Source: Paenibacillus sp. YYML68
GTDB taxonomy: Bacteria; Bacillota; Bacilli; Paenibacillales; NBRC-103111
Direction: 5' to 3'
DNA: 64,000 nucleotides
NCBI RefSeq assembly: GCF_027923405.1
Contig: NZ_BQYI01000001.1
Location: 1,528,501 to 1,592,500, forward strand
Shown here: piece after piece, positions 1 through 8,653 of the stretch
Layout: every line of letters starts with the position of its first letter
How positions within the stretch are numbered: the stretch's first letter is position 1
Made by a program: the position numbers and the translations under genes
Notes under the pieces: generated by a model
Databases searched by the model: none
What the model saw: only the letters and a program-made list of their open reading frames with translations
Told to the model about the DNA's origin: nothing

Positions 1-923
1 GGGAGACTCGACTTGGGGTAGAAGCGGACAAGATCAAGGTCATCTACAATGGGGTGGATGATAAAATTTTCCTGCCTTCGCCAAGTCCCGGCAACGCTCA
101 TCCGACTGTTGTGACTGTTGCGCGGATCGATCCGAATAAGGACATTCTCACGCTGATCCGATCTGCCATGCTGGTGAAGCAGCGTATTCCGAATGTGAAA
201 TATGTCATCCACGGCAGCGTCGCAGTACCTGATTATTACGAGGAATGCGTGAAGCTCAGAGATCAGCTTGGTCTGGAGGCTACGGTGATCTTCGCAGGTC
301 ATACTCAAGATATGGCGGGCGCTTACCGGAGCGGGGACGTCGTCGTGCTGTCGAGTATTTCGGAGGCGTTCCCTTACGCCGTAGTTGAGGCAATGATGAC
401 GGCAAGACCTGTCGTCGCGACGAATGTCGGAGGGATCAGCGAGGCGCTCGGAGATACGGGCTACATCGTGACGCCTCGAGATGCGGAGGCGCTGGCTGAG
501 CAGACAGCTCTCTTGCTGCAGGACGCGGAGCTGCGGCGTACGCTCGGCAAGGCGGCGAGAGCTCGGGCGATGAGCTTCCTGACCTTGGATAAAGTGCTGG
601 AGCAGCATATGAAGAGCTACATCCAGCTATCGGTTCAATCGGACATGGCGATGCGCGAGAGCGCGGCTTCGGTGCATGTGGTGGACCGACAGCGAATCTA
701 TGTTCAGCAGGGCTACACGTTGAAAAGCCAAGGCTATTATCCCGAGGCCGTCACGCAGTTCCGGGCTGCGGTACAAATGCTGCCGGGAGCGGCATCAACA
801 CCTGCACTGCTAGCCGAAATTTCCGAGTGCTTGTCCCATATGGGACGGCCGGACGCAGCACGTATGGAGCTTGAGCGTATGCGAATGCTTGCTGAGCTGT
901 ATGGGTTCAAGATTGTATCGTAG
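1..923 (+). CDS. pelF: PelF-type family 4 glycosyltransferase, C-terminal part (5' end outside window)
   Basis: This frame is open from base 3, so the gene is cut by the window edge and only its last 306 codons are visible. The visible part is the C-terminal half of a GT-B, family 4 glycosyltransferase: the linker motif VIYNGVD is followed by a nucleotide-sugar domain with TVARIDPNKD and the EX7E-type motif SEAFPYAVVE, then GGISEAL. The last 75 or so residues (QGYYPEAVTQFRAAV) look like TPR-type helical repeats. PelF is the cytosolic polymerising transferase of the Pel exopolysaccharide pathway; that name rests mainly on the PelG-like gene 1.6 kb downstream, so a different GT4 enzyme is possible. 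The stop is 8 bases before the next gene, so it is the visible head of a long operon. Confidence 0.7.
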   Translation, partial: ETRLGVEADKIKVIYNGVDDKIFLPSPSPGNAHPTVVTVARIDPNKDILTLIRSAMLVKQRIPNVKYVIHGSVAVPDYYEECVKLRDQLGLEATVIFAGHTQDMAGAYRSGDVVVLSSISEAFPYAVVEAMMTARPVVATNVGGISEALGDTGYIVTPRDAEALAEQTALLLQDAELRRTLGKAARARAMSFLTLDKVLEQHMKSYIQLSVQSDMAMRESAASVHVVDRQRIYVQQGYTLKSQGYYPEAVTQFRAAVQMLPGAASTPALLAEISECLSHMGRPDAARMELERMRMLAELYGFKIVS

Positions 924-931
924 GGAGGAAG

Positions 932-1282
932 ATGTACTTGGATATGCTGTACCGCAAGCTGATCGATGAAGCCGAGACAGAGCTGTCCACACTGCTTCAT
1001 GACAATGAACAACTCAAGCGCAGGCTGCAGGAGATGAATCAGCAAGGAACGGATCTGTCATTGGTAGAGAAGGAAATATCGTCCATCATTCTAATGTCTC
1101 ATATGGACAATACGAAGAAGCTGTTCGAGCTGATCGAGAGCCTTAAGAAGAAGGAACAGGAGATGGAGCTACAGCTGGAACGGAAGAGGGAACAGCTGCA
1201 CAAGCTAAAGAGAAGCTTGTCGCAGACGATTCGCACAATGAAGGCGCAGGTCGCGAATGTGGAACAGGGGGGAATCGGATGA
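932..1282 (+). CDS. Small coiled-coil protein of the pel-like operon
   Basis: A 116-residue protein rich in Glu, Lys, Gln and Leu with heptad-like spacing, for example in ELIESLKKKEQEMELQLERK, so most of the chain should form a coiled coil. It has no signal peptide and no membrane segment. A clear GGAGGAAG ribosome binding site precedes the ATG. Its stop overlaps the next start as ATGA, so translation is probably coupled. I do not recognise a family. Its place between the transferase and the PelG-like gene suggests a cytosolic scaffold or partner of the glycan machinery; this is inference from position only. Confidence 0.75.
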   Translation: MYLDMLYRKLIDEAETELSTLLHDNEQLKRRLQEMNQQGTDLSLVEKEISSIILMSHMDNTKKLFELIESLKKKEQEMELQLERKREQLHKLKRSLSQTIRTMKAQVANVEQGGIG

Positions 1283-2556
1283 TGGAGATACAGATCAATG
1301 ATTCTCTTGTTGAGACTGTGCAGCTGGATGATGCAAGACGTCTGTGGGAGGCGTACTTTGCTATTAAGCAGAGGATCGAAGTGTTGAGGCTTGAGAATGA
1401 GTCCCTGCAGCAGGCGCTTATGGAAGCGGAGGTGCGCAGCAGCCAGCTGGTGACGGACGAAGCGTATAAGCAGCTGGTGCTGCGCAAGACGAAGGATGCG
1501 CTGCTGCTGTTGAATAATGAGCGCGAGGAAGAGGCCAATCGGCTGAAGACGGAGGCGGCAAGGCGCAGAACGGAGCAGCTTGCTGCTGCGGCGGAGCTTG
1601 ATATAGAGATTGATACGTTTCGTATCACGATCGAGGTATTGTTGGATCAACTGGACGAGGCTATTGGCGACGTCGAGCAGGATGCGTCGGCGTCGGAGCT
1701 GGGAGCCGAGACGGAGCCTGCGGCAGTAGAGGCGGAGTCTGGTGAAGACGAGACGGAGCCAGCGGTAGTGGAGGCGGAGTCTGGTGAAGACGAGACGGAG
1801 CCAGCGGCCGTAGTGGAGGCGGAGTCTGGTGAAGACGAGGCGGAGCCCGCAGCAGTAGTAGAGGCGGAGTCTGGTGAAGACGAGACGGAGCCTGTGGCCG
1901 TAGTGGAGGCGGAGTCGTCCGAAGACGAGACGGAGCCTGCGGTAGTGGAGGCGGAGTCTGGTGTAGCCGAGACGGAGCCTGCGGCAGTAGAGGCGGAGTT
2001 CGGAGAAGACGAGACGGAGCCCGAGGTGTCCGCGACTGAAGAGGCGCACTCCGCAGACACGATGGAGACTGAGGCTGAGGCTGAGGTGCGGATTGCGGCA
2101 ACAGCGGTGGAGACAGCTCATGATCCGCGGGCGGATTTTTGGGATAACCTTGACAAATATTTGTACGGAGGCGATTCGGAGGCGAAGAAGGAGACGGCAG
2201 CAGTAGCAGAGGAGACGGCAGCACCAGACCCTGCGCATAGCTCGGCTGTAGATGCGGGCATCAGTAAGTCAGCGCAGGGAGCTTCGGCCGCTTATGGAAC
2301 GGCTGATGCAGGTCCAGCAGCTCAAGACCCAGCTTCGTCGAGCGCTCAGCTGACGCAGGAGGCGAGCTTCATTAAGAAGCAATATATCGTCGGCAACCGG
2401 GCGGGCCAAGATCTTCTCGATAGCCGGGGGAAGCTGATCATTCGGAAGTACGAGGTCATCACCGAGCCGATTCTGGCTATAGCTGAGGCCGATGGTAAGC
2501 TTGCCGACTTGATCGTGCATATGATACTGCCCGGATTCGAGGACGATGAGACATGA
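1279..2556 (+). CDS. Coiled-coil protein with acidic 14-15-residue repeats and a conserved C-terminal segment
   Basis: A 425-residue cytosolic protein with three parts. Residues 1-140 are charged and probably coiled coil (ARRLWEAYFAIKQRIEVLRL). Residues 144-244 hold seven tandem copies of a 14-15-residue acidic unit of type ETEPAVVEAESGED, followed by further Glu/Ala-rich sequence. The last 65 or so residues (YIVGNRAGQDLLDSRGKLII) look like a small folded beta-rich module. The start overlaps the previous stop (ATGA), and the stop overlaps the start of the PelG-like gene in the same way. I do not recognise the family. A repeat-spaced adaptor between the transferase and the membrane transporter is a reasonable guess from position. 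The repeats make copy-number variation between strains likely. Confidence 0.7.
   Translation: MMEIQINDSLVETVQLDDARRLWEAYFAIKQRIEVLRLENESLQQALMEAEVRSSQLVTDEAYKQLVLRKTKDALLLLNNEREEEANRLKTEAARRRTEQLAAAAELDIEIDTFRITIEVLLDQLDEAIGDVEQDASASELGAETEPAAVEAESGEDETEPAVVEAESGEDETEPAAVVEAESGEDEAEPAAVVEAESGEDETEPVAVVEAESSEDETEPAVVEAESGVAETEPAAVEAEFGEDETEPEVSATEEAHSADTMETEAEAEVRIAATAVETAHDPRADFWDNLDKYLYGGDSEAKKETAAVAEETAAPDPAHSSAVDAGISKSAQGASAAYGTADAGPAAQDPASSSAQLTQEASFIKKQYIVGNRAGQDLLDSRGKLIIRKYEVITEPILAIAEADGKLADLIVHMILPGFEDDET
1708..2010 (+). repeat. Seven in-frame 42-45-bp tandem repeats encoding an acidic linker
   Basis: Direct repeats of 42 or 45 bases inside the 425-residue gene encode units that begin ETEP or EAEP and end near ESGED. 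The length differences are single codons, so the frame is kept. Units 2 to 5 are nearly identical at the DNA level, which points to recent expansion by slippage. Confidence 0.85.
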
Positions 2557-4166
2557 GCAACGTTGTACCGATTAACGCCAGCGCTTCTCTGTATGAGAAC
2601 GGGGCGTTCCGCGGGTTGGTCCAGGAGGTGCTGGAGCGGCACCTCCAGCCCCAGGACCGCTACGAGGTAGCAGCCATTCTCGAATCGATTGGCTGGAGTG
2701 ACCGCAGAGCGGCTGACACCTTCGGCGTACAGGACGTATTCGGGCTCGCGGACGCCATCTGGGATTCGATCCGGGACAACATCCAGTACAGCTCATTCTC
2801 CAAGGCGGAGGAGCTGTCGTGGCGGCAGAAGCTGTATGAGCTGTTGCGTGCTTTTCTACGCGGAACGATATTCGCACTGCCGATGGCGATCTCCGTCATC
2901 TCCATGCTAACGCTGAAGTTCTCCCTCTGGTCGTTCGAGAACTTGTCTGTCGAGCTTGCGACGAGTATAGCGATCGGCACCATTCTAAGCTTCATGACGG
3001 TGGGCGGCTTCACCCAGGCGATTGCACGTCGCGGCTTCTTCTACATCCTGCAGGGTCATTACATGCTAGCCAGCCGAACGACGTTCTTCTTCATTAAAGT
3101 CGGCTTCGTTCTATGTTTAGTGATGGCTGTTCTGATTTTGGCAGTCGATATGCTCTTTACGTTGTTTCCTTACCGCATGCTCTTTCACATACTCGCCTAT
3201 TTTATACTGCTCACGGGCATCTGGATTACGGTAACGGTTATGTACATTCTCAAGAAGGAATTGTACTTCACAGGCATTATCGTGCTCGGCATATTTCTTG
3301 TCTATGTTCTCTATAAAATACTCGGCATCGACATCATCTTCTCGCAGCTGGTCGCACTGACGATCGTATCGCTGCTCTGCATGCTGCTCATTATGAGACT
3401 GTTCCGACAAGCGGAGAAGAAGGCGGGACCGACGACAGTCTCGGTAATGCCTCGAGTGTCGATTACGATTTACTCGGCGATGCACTATTTCTTCTACGGC
3501 TTCTTATACTTCACCTTCATCTATATCGATCGGATCGTCGCATGGTCCACGAACAATACCTATATGCCGTACGTCATCTGGTTTCGCGGCGAATACGAGG
3601 TCGGGATGGACTTTGCTCTCCTCATGCTCATGATTCCGCTAGGCATCAGCGAGGTCAACATCTCCTGGTTCATGCGCAAGCTCGAGGCCGAGCAGAAGAA
3701 GTATATGGCGGACGAGGCGGAGAAGATGAACCGGTTTTTCCTACGGCGATACATTCGCACCCAACTGCTACAGGTCGTGACAGCAATCGGCAGCGCGATT
3801 CTCGTATTCTGGCTCTTCCATTATGCAAGTAACAATTATTTCCTGGAAAATGCTCAAGGCTTCCTGGCGAGCGAGGTAACTCAGTTCGTCCTCGTGTGGG
3901 CGCTAGTGGCGTACGCGGTGCTGTCAGTGTTCCTGCTGAACGCCGTCATCCTGTTCTCCTTATCACAGCCTACGAAAATTAACAAAGCGCTTATCATCGG
4001 ACTGATCGTCAATTTCGTTGTCGGCTTCCTGCTTAGTCGCTGGGTCGATTACCATTATGCGATCTTCGGCTTGCTTGCTGGCTCGCTCGTCGTCGCGGTG
4101 CTGTCTACGATTAATCTGATGAAGCTGATCAAGAAGCTTGACTATTACTTGTACGCGGCATCTTAG
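2553..4166 (+). CDS. pelG: PelG-like polytopic membrane protein with N-terminal extension
   Basis: A 537-residue protein with about twelve hydrophobic segments from residue 105 onward. The stretch around residues 310-350 (YFFYGFLYFTFIYIDRIVAW, then YVIWFRGEYEVGMDFALL) matches the pattern I associate with PelG, the inner-membrane transporter of the Pel pathway in the MOP flippase superfamily. PelG of Gram-negative bacteria is about 450 residues. Here a soluble extension of about 90 residues (LERHLQPQDRYEVAAILESI) precedes the membrane part. PelF-like and PelG-like genes together are the core of Gram-positive pel operons. ATGA overlap with the gene upstream; about 120 bases then separate it from the next gene. 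Family assignment is from sequence pattern and context, not a search. Confidence 0.75.
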   Translation: MSNVVPINASASLYENGAFRGLVQEVLERHLQPQDRYEVAAILESIGWSDRRAADTFGVQDVFGLADAIWDSIRDNIQYSSFSKAEELSWRQKLYELLRAFLRGTIFALPMAISVISMLTLKFSLWSFENLSVELATSIAIGTILSFMTVGGFTQAIARRGFFYILQGHYMLASRTTFFFIKVGFVLCLVMAVLILAVDMLFTLFPYRMLFHILAYFILLTGIWITVTVMYILKKELYFTGIIVLGIFLVYVLYKILGIDIIFSQLVALTIVSLLCMLLIMRLFRQAEKKAGPTTVSVMPRVSITIYSAMHYFFYGFLYFTFIYIDRIVAWSTNNTYMPYVIWFRGEYEVGMDFALLMLMIPLGISEVNISWFMRKLEAEQKKYMADEAEKMNRFFLRRYIRTQLLQVVTAIGSAILVFWLFHYASNNYFLENAQGFLASEVTQFVLVWALVAYAVLSVFLLNAVILFSLSQPTKINKALIIGLIVNFVVGFLLSRWVDYHYAIFGLLAGSLVVAVLSTINLMKLIKKLDYYLYAAS

Positions 4167-4285
4167 TCGGGCGCTGGCAGACCTGACCTGAACGGATCGG
4201 TTCGGGGATCGGATGGGGCGCTGTTCGAGGGCAGCTGCACGTCAGTTCATCTTAGCATCATTGTGGAAAAGGAGGTAGAGAAGCG

Positions 4286-6553
4286 ATGTATAGTGCGTGG
4301 TCTCACCAGCTCGGCCAGCTGCTGCATATGGCGTTCGCCTTGTTCATGCTACTCCTTGTCGTACCGAGACTGATCTTCACACGTCCGTCCGGCGATTGGG
4401 TCGAGCGACAGCTCGTCTACAGCAGTCACATCGTCCTGTATATCATCGCCTGCGGATACATCCTTGTCGCGACGAAGCTGTACGAATTCATAGCTTGGGT
4501 GCTGCTCGTGCTTGTCTTATCCATTCGCAAATATACCCGACTCAGGAAGCTCAGGCTGGCCATGGCTGGTCCCGACTCGCATAGCTTCCAGTACCAGGTG
4601 CTGTTCTACAATGCGCTCGACGGACGACTGGCTCTCGCAGGATTAACCCGTGAGTGGCTGCAGCGCAGGTGCAGACGACTTGCCCAAGCATGCTTCGAGC
4701 GTCTGCAGGTCAAGCGACTTGCAGGTCCGCTGCTGCTGCTCAGCGTCGTCGGCTACGCCGCCTACCTCCGGTTCTACGATGCACTGACCGAGGCGGCTCC
4801 GGCGCTGTCGGACGGCTTCGTGACTCTCGCGTGGATGAAGTATATTGACAAGCGGCAGCTGTTCTTCGACTACATCTATCCGCAGGGCTTCCATATTGTG
4901 CTGGCGACGATCCAGAAGTGGGCGCAGATCGACCATCTGTACATTCTGAAATATATGGGACCGCTGGACGGCATCCTGATTACGCTCGCGATCTGGGTCA
5001 CCGTTCAGCGCTTGACCGGCTCCTACTCGGGAGCGCTGCTCGCCGCCGCACTGTACGGCTGGTTCGGCGCAGAGCTGAACCCCGGTGCCTGGGAGCGCCA
5101 GACGGCGACCAATTCGCAGGAATTCGCCTTCATCTTCGTGCCGCTGACGTCATACTTCTACTACCGCTACGTACGGATGCGGGGAGAGGATAGCGAGCTG
5201 AGCGAGCGCTTGGCAGCTGGCACTGGCCAGCACGCGGAGTCCTTGTCAAGCGGCGCAGGCGAGCACACGGGGCCACCAATTGCTGCTCGCATAGGTCTGA
5301 AGCAGACGCAGCTCCGCTGGCGCTTGAAGCATCCATCCTGGCCTGGCAAGGAGGCTTGGACCTCCGTTCTCGTCGTCCTGTGCATCCTCGGCCTGACGCA
5401 CGCCCTCGCGTATGCGTATGCGTGTGCGGCGATCGCCGCAGGACTCGTTGCTGGGCTGATGGTGCAGCGGGTCGGCCGATTGCAGCTTGTGCTGCAGACT
5501 GCGGCTGTGGTCGTCATCTCCGGTGCAGCCGCCGCCATTCCGCTCGGCTACGGCCTGCTGATCGGACGGCCGCTGCACTCGACGTCTGTCGAATACTTAG
5601 TCAGCAAGGTTGAGGAGACGACCTACGTGACGACAGTGAACCTGATTCACGAGATCGCAGCTGTGTCGATCGGCGTTGTCGCCATGGGCATGCTGCTCAA
5701 GCTGCTCATACGTAAGCAGTCGTGGGCAACGATGTATGTGCCCATCTACCTCGTCGGCTTCGGCTGCGCGTCCTTCCTCCTGTACGCGTATGGAGGTGAG
5801 CTGACACAGAGCGGTGTCGTCGCCTCTCGCTCAGGCGACCTGTGGGCCTTGACGGCGCCGATCTGCATCGGGTCGGCATGGCATATGGTGTGGAGCTTCG
5901 TACGTCATTACCGCTGGGCAACGGCGGTGAGCAGCAGCGTCCTCATCATGGTGCTGGCATGGGCGCTGCTGCAATGGCAGCCGGAGAAGGTGGAGCCGTA
6001 TAAGATGGAGTCGGAGAGCAGCATGGAGCAATATCTTCGCATTAGTCAGCAATACCGACCGAAGACATGGACGATCGTGTCACAGACCGAGGGCGGCTAC
6101 TCGCTGGCGCTCGGGATCGGCTACCATCAACAGCTTAGCAGCTTCCTTGAACGGTACGATCCGAGCTACGAGCTACTGACTAGACAGGGCTCCGCTCGAC
6201 CCGATCCGGACATTACGCATGACGTCTTCCTGTTCCATGAGAGGCAGTCGATCTTCGTCAAGGAGACGAACGGACTGTATCCGCTGCTGCTGGAGCGCCG
6301 TGTACCCTTTGAAGCCAATAACCGCAGATTAGAGCAGTGGCTTCATCAATATGAGAGCTTGCATGGCAAGCCGCCCGTCTATTACGAGGATGACCACTTA
6401 ACGGTCTATCACTTCCATCGGGATGCCTCTCGTAAAGAAATATTCGACCTGCTATGGGGCCCGAGCCCAACGAGCCCGGTCAGCCAGACCCGCTCGACGA
6501 GCCCCACCAGCCAGACTGGCTCATCAGGCGCAACCGGCGCTGGCAGCCCATAA
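4286..6553 (+). CDS. Large GT-C-like membrane protein, paralogue 1
   Basis: A 755-residue protein with an N-terminal pair of membrane helices, a cytosolic loop, and a second membrane bundle from about residue 145. An extracytoplasmic loop there (FVTLAWMKYIDKRQLFFDYI, then YPQGFHIVLATI) resembles the first-loop region of GT-C glycosyltransferases, although no certain catalytic Asp pair can be named. A soluble C-terminal domain begins near residue 590 (WTIVSQTEGGYSLALGIGYH). The last 30 residues are a Pro/Ser/Thr-rich tail. The protein aligns along its length with the next gene, so the two are tandem paralogues. AAGGAGGT lies before the ATG. Likely role: lipid-linked sugar transfer or polymerisation outside the membrane (inference). 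Confidence 0.65.
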   Translation: MYSAWSHQLGQLLHMAFALFMLLLVVPRLIFTRPSGDWVERQLVYSSHIVLYIIACGYILVATKLYEFIAWVLLVLVLSIRKYTRLRKLRLAMAGPDSHSFQYQVLFYNALDGRLALAGLTREWLQRRCRRLAQACFERLQVKRLAGPLLLLSVVGYAAYLRFYDALTEAAPALSDGFVTLAWMKYIDKRQLFFDYIYPQGFHIVLATIQKWAQIDHLYILKYMGPLDGILITLAIWVTVQRLTGSYSGALLAAALYGWFGAELNPGAWERQTATNSQEFAFIFVPLTSYFYYRYVRMRGEDSELSERLAAGTGQHAESLSSGAGEHTGPPIAARIGLKQTQLRWRLKHPSWPGKEAWTSVLVVLCILGLTHALAYAYACAAIAAGLVAGLMVQRVGRLQLVLQTAAVVVISGAAAAIPLGYGLLIGRPLHSTSVEYLVSKVEETTYVTTVNLIHEIAAVSIGVVAMGMLLKLLIRKQSWATMYVPIYLVGFGCASFLLYAYGGELTQSGVVASRSGDLWALTAPICIGSAWHMVWSFVRHYRWATAVSSSVLIMVLAWALLQWQPEKVEPYKMESESSMEQYLRISQQYRPKTWTIVSQTEGGYSLALGIGYHQQLSSFLERYDPSYELLTRQGSARPDPDITHDVFLFHERQSIFVKETNGLYPLLLERRVPFEANNRRLEQWLHQYESLHGKPPVYYEDDHLTVYHFHRDASRKEIFDLLWGPSPTSPVSQTRSTSPTSQTGSSGATGAGSP

Positions 6554-6574
6554 CGAAAGGAGGTATTGCATCCG

Positions 6575-8641
6575 ATGGCCGAATTTGCTGCTGATCTGTT
6601 CCATCTACTGAAATACATCATCGCCTACATGCTGCTGTTCTACTGGCTCCCGGCTCTAGTGGTGCCGCCGCACGTCGATGAGCAGCAGGAGCGTCCGCGC
6701 CCGATGGACCGCTGGATGGTCAGCATGGTGCACTCCCACTTCTTCATCATCGTCGTCGTGCATGTGCTGGCTCTGTCGAAGCTGTTCGAGACGATCTCGC
6801 TGTACTGTGTCATCATCTTGACCTTCGTCTTCCTTCTGCGGAAGCGGGCGAAGGAGGGGAGCTTGTCAATTGGTGTATATCGGCTAACGACGCTGCTGGA
6901 CTTGTCCGATAACCGCATGAAGCTGCGGCAGCTGCTGCTCAAGAGCCTCAGAAAGGTGCGGCTGAAGACAAGGAGAGCAATCCACCGGACAGCCACCTAC
7001 ATCCGCCAGCATCCGGTCGTCAGTATCGGCCTGATCGGCTCGATCGGCTGCTCCGCATACATCGTGTTCCGACATGCGCTGCTATACGCCTATTACGCCT
7101 CCTCTGACCCGTACGTTCATCTGAAGTGGGCCAAGGCGCTCAGCACGAACATTATCTATATTGACGGAGTATACCCGTATGGGTATGAGGCGGTCATTGC
7201 GGCGCTGAACAAATTTTACATGATGGACCCGTACTATATCGTCCGATATATCGGTCCGCTGACGGGCGTGCTCATTCTGTTCACCATATTCTACGTGCTG
7301 CGCAGGCTGTTCCCTAAGGATCTGATGCTCATCGTGCTGACCTTCGTCATCATTACAGCGTCATCGTGGCTGTTCGGGGGCTACGTCTGGCGGCAAATGT
7401 CCGCGTTGTCGATGGAATACGGCATTCTGTTCTTCGCTCCGGGCATCTACTACCTCATCTCGTTCTTACGGACGGGACGCTCGTATTCACTCATTCTGGC
7501 TGCGGAATGTCTGGTGCTGACGCTGTTCATCCATCCGTACGTCGCCGTCTGTCACGGTGTCGCCTACATCATCGTGTTCGTCGTATACGCAGATAAGGTG
7601 CTGGCGTCGCGAAGCATGCTGCGCATCATCGCGATCTTCCTCGCCGCCGGTATTCTCGGTATGGCGCCGCTCGCGCTCGGTATTCTGGCGGGGCTCGAGT
7701 TCCACCAGACGTCGATCGACTTCATCAAGGACAGCGTGACGCTGGACGGCGCCGAGCAGACGTGGGCAGACAAGTGGAAGGTGTATCAGAGCAATCGGTT
7801 CTTCTTCCTGTTCTTGTTCTGCATGGGCGCTCTCGCTGTGCTGCTCGCCCTGTCGCAGCTGCTGCGCAAGCGGGTGTCCCTGTTGCCGCAGCATAGCCTA
7901 AGAAGCAGCATGGTGTTCCTGCTCCTTGGCTTGTTCTTCTTCTGTGTATACCAAGCAGGCCACCTCGGACTGCCGGTGTTCATTCCCGAGTACCGACTCG
8001 AAGCGTTCTTCGTGCTCGGGGCAGCGATTTTGATGGCGCTGACGATTAGTACGGCCGGCAGTCTGCTACGCAGCACGAAGCTGTCGAATGCGTTCAAGCT
8101 GCTATCGTGCTCGGCGGCGCTGCTGTTCTTCTTCTCCAATAGCGGGCATGCGATACCAGAGGGTGATCGGTTCCAGTATGACGATGCCGCGCGAGCGTAC
8201 TTGCGCATACAGGGAGACTTCCCGCATCAGGAGTGGACGATCGTCTCGACGATTGAGGAGTATCCGCTCGTCATCGGCTACGGCTGGCATTACAACCTGT
8301 GGGAGTTCGTGCGCGACATTACGGGTCAAGGCGACGCGGAACGAGTCAGCTTCCCGACTAACTACGTGTTCTGGTTCGTGGAGAAGGTGCCGCTCGGCAC
8401 AGAGCGGCACGTGACGGAGGCGGACGCGGCACAGCCGTTCCCGACGATACAGGGCGATCGACTCGATGATTATTACCGCAACAAGGATAGCCGCACCGTG
8501 CTCGAAGCGAAGACTTATTACTGGGCGGAGGCGTACCGGCAGAAGCATCCGGGTCGTCTTGAGGTGTATGAGGACACGCCGAGCATGCGCATTTACTTAT
8601 TGAAGCAGGACGGGAATAACCCGTATGACCTGCTGCGCTGA
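6575..8641 (+). CDS. Large GT-C-like membrane protein, paralogue 2
   Basis: A 688-residue polytopic protein, paralogous to its upstream neighbour. The shared landmarks are DPYVHLKWAKALSTNIIYID with YPYGYEAVIAALN, YIGPLTGVL, and the C-terminal WTIVSTIEEYPLVIGYGWHY. It lacks the Pro/Ser-rich tail. The ATG at 6575 is chosen over a TTG at 6566 because AAGGAGGT at 6557-6564 is correctly spaced only for the ATG. It follows its paralogue by 21 bases and precedes the ATP-grasp gene by 12 bases, so all three are one operon. GT-C-type transferase or polymerase is the best guess; the pair may act as a heterodimer. The function is not established from sequence. Confidence 0.65.
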   Translation: MAEFAADLFHLLKYIIAYMLLFYWLPALVVPPHVDEQQERPRPMDRWMVSMVHSHFFIIVVVHVLALSKLFETISLYCVIILTFVFLLRKRAKEGSLSIGVYRLTTLLDLSDNRMKLRQLLLKSLRKVRLKTRRAIHRTATYIRQHPVVSIGLIGSIGCSAYIVFRHALLYAYYASSDPYVHLKWAKALSTNIIYIDGVYPYGYEAVIAALNKFYMMDPYYIVRYIGPLTGVLILFTIFYVLRRLFPKDLMLIVLTFVIITASSWLFGGYVWRQMSALSMEYGILFFAPGIYYLISFLRTGRSYSLILAAECLVLTLFIHPYVAVCHGVAYIIVFVVYADKVLASRSMLRIIAIFLAAGILGMAPLALGILAGLEFHQTSIDFIKDSVTLDGAEQTWADKWKVYQSNRFFFLFLFCMGALAVLLALSQLLRKRVSLLPQHSLRSSMVFLLLGLFFFCVYQAGHLGLPVFIPEYRLEAFFVLGAAILMALTISTAGSLLRSTKLSNAFKLLSCSAALLFFFSNSGHAIPEGDRFQYDDAARAYLRIQGDFPHQEWTIVSTIEEYPLVIGYGWHYNLWEFVRDITGQGDAERVSFPTNYVFWFVEKVPLGTERHVTEADAAQPFPTIQGDRLDDYYRNKDSRTVLEAKTYYWAEAYRQKHPGRLEVYEDTPSMRIYLLKQDGNNPYDLLR

Positions 8642-8653
8642 GGAGAGAAGAAG

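Noticed and set aside
1099-2238. Arginine/leucine-rich minus-strand frames across the acidic-repeat gene
   Set aside because: Mirror images of a repetitive, Glu/Ala-rich gene with strong start, overlaps and operon context on the plus strand.
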